Source: Helicobacter anseris
GTDB lineage: Bacteria; Campylobacterota; Campylobacteria; Campylobacterales; Helicobacteraceae
Assembly: GCF_003364335.1 (NCBI RefSeq)
Contig: NZ_NXLX01000002.1
Coordinates: forward strand, 1 to 64,000
Length of the DNA stretch: 64,000 nt
Direction of reading: 5' to 3'
The translations under genes were made by a program, and so were the position numbers. Numbering within the stretch: position 1 is the stretch's first letter; every line of letters starts with the position of its first letter. The notes beneath the pieces are model-generated. The model was given only the letters and a program-made list of their open reading frames with translations. It did no database searches and was not told the origin of the DNA. Shown here in pieces: positions 56,713 to 64,000 of this stretch.

Positions 56713-57648
56713 ATGAAAAAGATTGTTTTGCTTGATGCAAAAACCCTAGGAAATATTTCTGAATTAGAAGTTTTAAAAACATTAGGAGAATTTATATCTT
56801 ATGACACTACTCCTGAAACCCTGCTTTATGAAAGGGTAAAAGATGCACAAATCGTATTGACAAATAAGGTAGTTTTTTCACAAGAAATACTAGAGAAATT
56901 GCCCAATTTAGAGCTAATTGCAGTTACTGCTACTGGAACAAATATTATTGATATGGAATGCGCAAAAAAACTCGGAATTGAAGTAAAAAATGTCGCGGGG
57001 TATTCTACAAAAAGTGTAGCTCAACATACACTTACTTTAGTTTTAAATCTTTTGTCTCAAATATCTTATTATGATAATTATTGTAAAAGTGGAGCATGGG
57101 TTAAAAGTGAAATTTTTACCCATTTATCTCAAGGATTAGGACAAATTGATGGAAAACAATGGGGGATTATAGGACTTGGGGAAATTGGAAGAGAAGTTGC
57201 AAAACTAGCCACATGTTTTGGCGCTAAAGTTGCCTATACTTCTATCAGCAATCAGCCTCAAGAAGTTGAATATTCATATCAGAGTTTAGAAAAATTGCTT
57301 CAAGATTCTGATATTATCTCAATCCATTCTCCCCTTACACCAAAAACAAAAAATCTTCTTAATAAAGATACCCTAGCTTTATTAAAGCAAGATTGCATTT
57401 TAATCAATGTAGGCAGAGGTGGCATTGTAAATGAAAATGATGTGGCAGAATATTTAAAAAATAAAAAAATCTATTTTGGAACAGATGTTTTGGAAAATGA
57501 ACCAATGCAAGCAGGACATCCATTTTTAGAATTAAGCACTTCAGATAGAATCTTAATAACTCCACATATAGCTTGGGCTTATGAAAACTCAAAAAAAGCG
57601 CTAATTCAAAAAGTTATAGAAAATATTAAAGACTTTTTAAAATCTTAG
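56713..57648 (+). CDS. D-2-hydroxyacid dehydrogenase
   Basis: 311 residues from ATG 56713, preceded by GAGGTG (an upstream start at 56674 lacks support). The NAD-binding motif GIIGLGEIGREVAKLATCFG and the catalytic Arg, Glu and His in NVGRGGIVNE, DVLENEPM and ITPHIAWAYENS define the family (lactate/glycerate dehydrogenase-like). The substrate is uncertain; a 2-hydroxyacid dehydrogenase annotated in H. pylori is the nearest relative I recall. It converges on the giant autotransporter with a 4-bp overlap. Confidence 0.88.
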   Translation: MKKIVLLDAKTLGNISELEVLKTLGEFISYDTTPETLLYERVKDAQIVLTNKVVFSQEILEKLPNLELIAVTATGTNIIDMECAKKLGIEVKNVAGYSTKSVAQHTLTLVLNLLSQISYYDNYCKSGAWVKSEIFTHLSQGLGQIDGKQWGIIGLGEIGREVAKLATCFGAKVAYTSISNQPQEVEYSYQSLEKLLQDSDIISIHSPLTPKTKNLLNKDTLALLKQDCILINVGRGGIVNENDVAEYLKNKKIYFGTDVLENEPMQAGHPFLELSTSDRILITPHIAWAYENSKKALIQKVIENIKDFLKS

Positions 57649-60600
57649 TTTTTTGCCTTATTGTTGATTTTAAAAATCTCTGAGGTTGCATTAGGATTCT
57701 TTGTGAGACTTTGTTTGATTTTATTTGCAAAGTCTTGCTGGTTTTTAGCTTCTTGCAACGTTTTATAAGGCCCAAAATAATAAGTTGTTCCATTTGATTG
57801 CGTATGGATTCTATAGCTAAATTTTGAGAAGTAATTATTGAGTGAGGCATTTATGCTTGGGAGGGCAATAATTTCTATATAAAAACCACTTTCTGGATTA
57901 CAGCCATTGCATCTGATTTTAGAGGCTTCTATATTAATGGTTTTAAATTCACTTTCAATCTTTTTTTCTTGCTGAATATCTGAATCTATATCCTCTTTTT
58001 TTGTAGTTCCAAAACTATACCTTAAGCCTAAATTTGCCGCATAATTTTGATTGATAGTTTTACCCATAAAACCCATCTCACCTTCAATGTAAAATCTTAG
58101 TTTTTTTGTGATATAAGAATTGATACCTATATTTGCACTTATCATTTGATTATATGGCATATTCATACTACTTGTAGCACCATTGGAATCTAACTCAAAT
58201 TTAGCCATACTATAATCCCCAATATAAGATGCGCCGATTCTAAAATCAGTTTGAGTGCCTGAAGTTTTTAATCTATAGGCAAAGACACTACCTACCCTGC
58301 CCCTAAAAACAAGAAAATTATTTACTTGTGATAATAATTGTTCATTTTGAATTTTTTGCAAAATCTGCAAATTTGTCAAATATCCTGCAATACCCTCTAG
58401 CTGAAAATCCAAAAAGAGTTTTTGATTTTGATCCAAAAATAAGCGATAACCAATTTCTTGAGTAAGAGAGAAAGCATTATTTTTAATATTATCATTTAAA
58501 TCTTGGGCTTTCGGTGTTGTGTCAATCCTATCATATTTAAATATTGTATCTGTATATATTCCAGAATTTCTGATATAAGAGTAATAAAGAGCACCGCTTA
58601 AAATTTGTGACTGCATTTTCCATAAAGAAGAATCAATAAAATTCAAACCATAACTCAAGGCAATACCAATAAAGTGCATACTCTCTTGACTTCCAAAGCC
58701 AAAATCATATCCACCTTGAGTGCTGATATAATTATTGGTGACCTGCGTCCCAATATTTTGAGTAATCTGCCCTCCATAGCTTCTTATCCAAAAACTATCG
58801 CTATAATCCTCATTTCTCTTTTCACCCAATCTCTTATTGATATTATTAGTATTAGCCAAAAAAACAAGATAATTTACCCCTAAAATACCATATGAATTTT
58901 GTGTTGCTTCTGAAGTTAGGGATTTATTATAAGATTTAATATAATAATTATCCACCTCTTGACTGCTTGAGGAATTCTTCTTTTCTGTTTTTTTCTCAAA
59001 CTCCGTAGTAATAGTAGTATATCCCTGCTCTACTGTTGTAGGTTTAGAAATATCAAAAGCAAAATTATCCTTAGCATTTGATTCTACAGTTGCAACCAAA
59101 ACTCTTTGATTATATTTAGAAGCATTTTCTAAACTACCTTTTGTATAGTAGGCTTGTAAAATTGCTTTTGTAGTAGCACTATTTGCATCAGCAACATTAG
59201 AAATAGTAATAGTGTCGCTTTTGTTATTGATGGGATCTGCATAGAATCTAAAAATAACGCCATCAAGTTTTGATGCATTAGCAATAACAAGATTTGTAAA
59301 ATTATCCTTACTAATTGCATATTTTGAAGCATATCCACCCGTTGCAATATCAATAATAGTATTACTTTGTGCAAGAGTACTAAGAGAGGCTTCATTGATA
59401 TCAATACCAATAGAAGAGCTTGCACTTACAGAATCTACCTGTATTCTTGAAGCATTATTTGGGGTTACGATCCATTTGGAACCTTGCTCAAGATTTAAGT
59501 TAATATTTCCATTACCATTGGTATTGATGCGAGAGATGAGCGCAGAATTTTTTTGCAATGTTATGATAATAGAATCTTGTGTTTTTGCATTCACAGATGG
59601 ATTTAAGTTTGCAGTCTGCAAAAAATCTATTTTCCCAATGTAGATTCCAGATATCAGTAGATTATTTTTATTTTCCATAGTAACAACAGTCTGATTATTT
59701 TTAAGATATGAAATATCCCTAAAATCCTTCAAAATTGCATTAGCCTTAGTGGAATCCAAAGTAAGCATAATGCCATTTTTATAATCATTGCTATCAATAG
59801 TTGTATCTGCATCATTTGTCACATCACTACTTTCAGAAAAAATAATACTCGTATTGCCTCCATAATAATTAATCTGACTTTGAGCACTTGAAGTCCCTTG
59901 TATGACGAGAATATTTTTACTAGATGTTTCTGTAGTAATATCTACAAGTGGCTTAGTCACAAAATTTTTTAATGTCACTCTAACATTATTCTCTCCACCA
60001 TTGCTAGCCAATAATAAACCACTTAATGCACTTACGGCTTCTGAAGTAAGAGTATTGATTGCACTAGTTCCATTTGCTTCCATTTTTCCAAAACTAATAT
60101 TTGAAGATTTTTGAAATTTAAATGTATTTTTTCCAGCATCTAATGCAAGTATATTACCAGCAATACTCATAGAATCAAGTGTTAGACTATTCTCACCACC
60201 CTGTATAGCCGAAATATCAGCATTAATACTAGAGGTATCTGCACTTTTTCCACTAAGAGTATTTTTAGCGTTTTCTCCACTGGCTAATAATGCATTATCC
60301 CCTTGAGTGCTTTTTTCTAGTGTAATTTGAGTTAATGCATTAAGAGTAATAGTATTTTTTGAAGCTACTTCATTAGCAAAGATACTTCCTAATATAGAAG
60401 AATTTTGATTAGAGGTATTTTCATCACCAAGGACTATTGTGTTAAATCCTGATTTATTTGCAATAATATTTCCAGATAATGTTAGATTACTTAGAGTGAT
60501 GATATTTTTTCCACCATTATTAGATTGAATATTACCAGTAATGGTGCTATTTTTTATTGAACTATTTGATTGCTCAATTAAAGTATTGCTTGACCCATTA

Positions 60601-63600
60601 CCATTTGCTAGTATCGCATCATTAGTATTTGAAGCAATAAGTTGCAAGGTAAGATTATCAAGTTGTATATCATTTTTAGAATCTCTACCATCTGCCTTGA
60701 TATATCCATTTTGAATTTCCAGGGTTTTTATTTTAGAAATTGTATTACTTCCGCTATCTTGTGCGATAATATTTCCAGATATTGTGCCTGTTGTATTTCC
60801 ACTAGAGGGACTGCTTGCATCTAATGTTTGAGTAATAAGATTTTTTGCCCCTTCCTTGTTGGCAAATAAAGCATAAGTAGAATCAGAATTTGTGATAGAA
60901 AAGCTTGAGTTTTGAGCAAAGTTAATATTATTATTTGACATTTTTCCATCTGCAATAATAGTTTTTGAAGTAAGTGTGGTTTGGGTAATATTTAAGATAT
61001 TACTACCTGTAGTTGCCTTAATGTCTCCGATAATTTGATTACTTTTAGATGAATTTGCGCTATTTTGAATATTGATTGTGTTTGCTCCTTCATTTTCTGT
61101 AAGTATGTCTCCAGTAATATCTAGTGTTTTTAAAGTGATTGTATTGGTGCCAGATTGTGCTAGTATATTTCCAGTAATAATATTTGCAGAAGCACTGTCT
61201 CCAGAGATAGTATTACTTGCTTGAGCATTTTTGGCAAAGATGGCATTTTGTGTTTCCTGATTTGCGATAAGCGTCATTGTTGAGGTGTCATTTAAAATAA
61301 TTTCATTTTGCGACGTTGTATTTTGAGCAATTACTTCAAGATATAAGTTTTCTAATTTTGCATTAGATTTTGCCGTGACTTTATTAGAGACTTCATCACC
61401 TTGAGCTTTAATATAACCATCTTTGATAAAAGAATTAGCATTAAGTGTAATATCATTTGAAGCATTATTAAGAGAGGCTGAAAGAGAGCCTGTCATCTCT
61501 AGTTTATTTTGAAAATCATAAGTATTTTTTCCACCATTAAAGCTTGTAATATTGCCTTCAATTTTCCAAGAATTGCTAGTTTTGTCACTAATGATATTTT
61601 TTGCATTTTCTCCTTGGGTATAAATAGCATCTTTGCCTGTTCCAATATCTTGATTGTCCTTATTCTTAATCTGCGTTCCCTTAAGATATACAGTTACACC
61701 ATCTAGTGTTAAATTATTTTTAGATTCTGCACTATCACCAATAGCTACTAAATACCCCTCAAAAGAACCTGTTGTAAAATTAAGCGTATTGGTAGAGCTA
61801 TCACTCAAAGCCTGTATAGAACCTATAAAATTTAAATTATTAAAAATAAGTGTATTAGTAGCTGTATCGGCAATAATATTGCCATTCATATTACTTAGGG
61901 CAGTATTGCCAAAATTGACAGTATTTCGTCCATGATTTTTGGCAAAAATATCTCCATTCATTGTAATTTTTTTGAGAGTAATTTCATTGACCCCATTATC
62001 TAAAGCATTAATATCTCCAGTAATTTCATTATCAGTCCCTCCAGCAGTATTATCTGTGATGGTATTTTTAGAGTTAGTATTATCACTTGCAAGAATTGCA
62101 ATGTTTGTGCTATTTATTTTGATTATACTTGAGTTTTCCAGTGTAATAGCATTACTGCTAGAACCATCACCCTTGGCTTGGATAAGAGTGCTTTCTAGCA
62201 CTCCACCTGTTGCATTGATAGTATTGTTTCCATTCTGTGCCTCAATGCTATTGCTTTTAAGCAGGGTGTTGATTGCTTTAATCTCATTTCTTCCATTATT
62301 TTGTGCAAGAATTTTTTGAGTAATCTCTAGGTTAGAAGCTGTTAATTCATTATTTCCAGAATCTGCAATAAGAGATCCTATAAGTTTAGAAGCACTTGTA
62401 TTATCGCTGATAGTATTATTACCACCAGCATTAGCCAAAATATTGCCTTTTAAAGCAGAACCTTCAAAGGTAATGGTATTTTTTCCACTAGCATTTGCGA
62501 TAATATCACTTGAAGAATTTGAATCTTCTGTGCTTGTAATCGTAATAGTATTTTCTCCATTATCATTTGCGATAATTCCTTGAGAGATTGTTGCATTTTT
62601 TAGAGTGATTGTATTAGAACCACTACTATCAGATTCTATACTACCGGTAATAGCAGTTTGTTTTGTATCATTACCAAGTTCTATAGCATTTGCCCCAGAA
62701 ACTGTTGCAAGCATCTTGCCACTAACCCCTCCTCCATAAAGCTTGATATCATTATTACCACTTGAAGTTGCGGTAATATTGCCTGCAATTTGTGTTAGAT
62801 AAAATTCTAAAATATTTTTTGAAGATGTATTTTGTGCGGTTATATCCCCTTTAATGGAACTTGTTTGAGAGCTTGTATCTTCACTAATTTTTATCGTATT
62901 ATTGGCACCATCTGCAGTGATATTGCCTGTCATATTAAGAGATTTTAATGTGATATCATTGCTACTATTTGTAGAAGAGATAATATTCCCAGCAATATCC
63001 AAAGAATCAAGAGTGATGGTATTTGTAGCGCTACTTGAAGCTTCTATATTGCCATTCAAAGTGAGATTTTTTAAAGTGATGGCGTTTGTTCCAGAACTTG
63101 CAATAATATCCCCAAGAATTTTGTGATTTCCAGTACTATCACCACTAATTGTATTAGAACTTGAAGTATAAATTGCAGTATTAGTATTTGTTCCTTGATT
63201 TGTAAGATTTAAGGTAGCATTACCATTTAATGTAATACTATTTGTTCCACCAGTACTACTAGAAATAAATCCTGTGACAGAAGCATTACCACCTAATATA
63301 ATAATATTTGAAGAAGTAACTCCATTGCTTCCTTCAGCAATAATACTTACAAGTTTTCCACCATTGCTTAAAGTTATTGTATTTTTCCCACCATTACTAG
63401 CTTTAGTATCTCCCCCAACAATTAAAGAGCTTAAAGTAATAGTATTGCTTCCACTATCTTTAGCGATGATTCCTCCACTAATATTTCCAGCATCAGATGT
63501 ATTTCCGGTGATAGTATTAGATGAATTACTTCCACTTGCTAAAATACTTGAAGAATCCGTTGTGGTGATTGTAGTTTCAAGCCTTGCATTACCATTTAAT

Positions 63601-64000
63601 GTAATACTATTTGTTCCACTATTTTCACTAGCAATATAGCCTAAAATATTTGAATTTTCTTGAAGAGTAATAGTATTTGCACTACTATTTCCTTGAGCAA
63701 CTACACTTCCCTTCAAATCAAAGTTTTTTAGACTGTTGAGAGTGTTTTTTCCACCACTATTAGCATCAATATTTCCAGTTATAATGCTTCTTGGAGCATT
63801 GGTATTTCTAAAATCAGTAATCGTATTTGTTCCATTATTAGCAGAAATACCAGAAATATTTAAAAAACTATTGTTCCGTAGATTGATGGTATTTTTTCCA
63901 GAATTAGCAACACTAATACCGCCATTTTGCATAAAAGTATTATTAGTAAAGCTTACAGTAGTAGAATTTCCGCTCCCACTTGTATGAATATTACCATTGA
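57645..64000 (-). CDS. Giant autotransporter with post-barrel SPOR-like domain (5' end outside window)
   Basis: The frame is open from the window edge to 57645, at least 2117 residues; the ATG at 63932 is internal, as the reading upstream of it (HTSGSGNSTTVSF) continues the same repeat style. The passenger is a very long beta-helix built from ~20-residue units such as SGSNTITL, GGKNTITL and GNITA. The barrel is about 280 residues (from NEDYSDSFWIRSYGGQI) and ends at NLGLRYSF. About 121 residues follow it: a charged linker, a CNGC motif, then GFYIEIIALPSINASLNNYF and TTYYFGPYKTLQEAKN, which resemble a SPOR peptidoglycan-binding domain. Secretion by the type Va route and adhesion or toxin roles are expected, not shown. 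Confidence 0.88.
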   Translation of the reverse strand, partial: NGNIHTSGSGNSTTVSFTNNTFMQNGGISVANSGKNTINLRNNSFLNISGISANNGTNTITDFRNTNAPRSIITGNIDANSGGKNTLNSLKNFDLKGSVVAQGNSSANTITLQENSNILGYIASENSGTNSITLNGNARLETTITTTDSSSILASGSNSSNTITGNTSDAGNISGGIIAKDSGSNTITLSSLIVGGDTKASNGGKNTITLSNGGKLVSIIAEGSNGVTSSNIIILGGNASVTGFISSSTGGTNSITLNGNATLNLTNQGTNTNTAIYTSSSNTISGDSTGNHKILGDIIASSGTNAITLKNLTLNGNIEASSSATNTITLDSLDIAGNIISSTNSSNDITLKSLNMTGNITADGANNTIKISEDTSSQTSSIKGDITAQNTSSKNILEFYLTQIAGNITATSSGNNDIKLYGGGVSGKMLATVSGANAIELGNDTKQTAITGSIESDSSGSNTITLKNATISQGIIANDNGENTITITSTEDSNSSSDIIANASGKNTITFEGSALKGNILANAGGNNTISDNTSASKLIGSLIADSGNNELTASNLEITQKILAQNNGRNEIKAINTLLKSNSIEAQNGNNTINATGGVLESTLIQAKGDGSSSNAITLENSSIIKINSTNIAILASDNTNSKNTITDNTAGGTDNEITGDINALDNGVNEITLKKITMNGDIFAKNHGRNTVNFGNTALSNMNGNIIADTATNTLIFNNLNFIGSIQALSDSSTNTLNFTTGSFEGYLVAIGDSAESKNNLTLDGVTVYLKGTQIKNKDNQDIGTGKDAIYTQGENAKNIISDKTSNSWKIEGNITSFNGGKNTYDFQNKLEMTGSLSASLNNASNDITLNANSFIKDGYIKAQGDEVSNKVTAKSNAKLENLYLEVIAQNTTSQNEIILNDTSTMTLIANQETQNAIFAKNAQASNTISGDSASANIITGNILAQSGTNTITLKTLDITGDILTENEGANTINIQNSANSSKSNQIIGDIKATTGSNILNITQTTLTSKTIIADGKMSNNNINFAQNSSFSITNSDSTYALFANKEGAKNLITQTLDASSPSSGNTTGTISGNIIAQDSGSNTISKIKTLEIQNGYIKADGRDSKNDIQLDNLTLQLIASNTNDAILANGNGSSNTLIEQSNSSIKNSTITGNIQSNNGGKNIITLSNLTLSGNIIANKSGFNTIVLGDENTSNQNSSILGSIFANEVASKNTITLNALTQITLEKSTQGDNALLASGENAKNTLSGKSADTSSINADISAIQGGENSLTLDSMSIAGNILALDAGKNTFKFQKSSNISFGKMEANGTSAINTLTSEAVSALSGLLLASNGGENNVRVTLKNFVTKPLVDITTETSSKNILVIQGTSSAQSQINYYGGNTSIIFSESSDVTNDADTTIDSNDYKNGIMLTLDSTKANAILKDFRDISYLKNNQTVVTMENKNNLLISGIYIGKIDFLQTANLNPSVNAKTQDSIIITLQKNSALISRINTNGNGNINLNLEQGSKWIVTPNNASRIQVDSVSASSSIGIDINEASLSTLAQSNTIIDIATGGYASKYAISKDNFTNLVIANASKLDGVIFRFYADPINNKSDTITISNVADANSATTKAILQAYYTKGSLENASKYNQRVLVATVESNAKDNFAFDISKPTTVEQGYTTITTEFEKKTEKKNSSSSQEVDNYYIKSYNKSLTSEATQNSYGILGVNYLVFLANTNNINKRLGEKRNEDYSDSFWIRSYGGQITQNIGTQVTNNYISTQGGYDFGFGSQESMHFIGIALSYGLNFIDSSLWKMQSQILSGALYYSYIRNSGIYTDTIFKYDRIDTTPKAQDLNDNIKNNAFSLTQEIGYRLFLDQNQKLFLDFQLEGIAGYLTNLQILQKIQNEQLLSQVNNFLVFRGRVGSVFAYRLKTSGTQTDFRIGASYIGDYSMAKFELDSNGATSSMNMPYNQMISANIGINSYITKKLRFYIEGEMGFMGKTINQNYAANLGLRYSFGTTKKEDIDSDIQQEKKIESEFKTINIEASKIRCNGCNPESGFYIEIIALPSINASLNNYFSKFSYRIHTQSNGTTYYFGPYKTLQEAKNQQDFANKIKQSLTKNPNATSEIFKINNKAKN

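Noticed and set aside
61654-63639. Plus-strand ORFs opposite the giant autotransporter
   Set aside because: They are antisense shadows of the repetitive Asn/Thr/Ile codons, with no ribosome-binding sites.

Overview
The window comes from a low-G+C Campylobacterota chromosome, most likely a Helicobacter species outside the H. pylori group. Pointers are Csd6-, LpxR- and Hcp-type proteins, a HydE-like orphan hydrogenase subunit, very long autotransporters, homopolymeric G/C contingency tracts, a Campylobacter/Helicobacter-type II-C Cas9, and an argB gene that H. pylori lacks. No species is named because no rRNA or tRNA gene is present.

Layout. 1-7160: an MFS permease, a group III truncated haemoglobin, a G-tract autotransporter, a [NiFe]-hydrogenase small-subunit-like protein and a GT42 sialyltransferase with a C11 tract. 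7150-9970: neuB-neuC-neuA, translationally coupled and visibly richer in G+C than its neighbours, running towards the sialyltransferase; together they make, activate and transfer sialic acid to a surface glycan. 10007-16482: biotin synthesis (bioF-bioG-bioC on the minus strand, bioA on the plus strand, bioD at the far end) with a chemoreceptor between bioA and bioD.

16603-21016: a decayed type II-C CRISPR-Cas locus. cas9 has an internal deletion plus frameshift, cas1 and cas2 carry short frameshifts, a tracrRNA-like sequence survives, and the array is down to one visible 36-nt repeat. Immediately beyond it, about 21.1-31.6 kb is a plasmid-like or mobilizable element: two different Fic genes, a structured locus encoding a 23-residue hydrophobic peptide that looks like a type I toxin, an ArdC-like protein, a TOPRIM protein, a broken second ArdC-like gene, small ribbon-helix-helix-like genes, a short ParA, a MOB relaxase with an oriT-like sequence in front of it, and a 22-bp perfect inverted repeat at the right edge. 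Four near-identical AT-rich palindromes centred on GAATAA-N-TTATTC recur through it.

31671-57648: mostly housekeeping genes: ppsA, purL, an LpxR-like lipid A deacylase, a glycosyltransferase switched OFF by a C11 tract, a beta-propeller protein, an AraC regulator, then rplI-hslVU-era-csd6, a YgjP-like protease, an Hcp-like Sel1 protein, dapD, a Kef-type antiporter, purN, hypF, agmatine deiminase, tsaD, gatC, class II DAHP synthase, argB and a 2-hydroxyacid dehydrogenase. 57645 to the window end is a giant autotransporter (more than 2100 residues, 5' end outside the window) with an unusual SPOR-like domain after its beta-barrel.

The main biological themes are surface variation (three homopolymeric contingency loci and sialylation), CRISPR decay next to an acquired element, and a candidate AapA/IsoA-like type I toxin-antitoxin inside that element.
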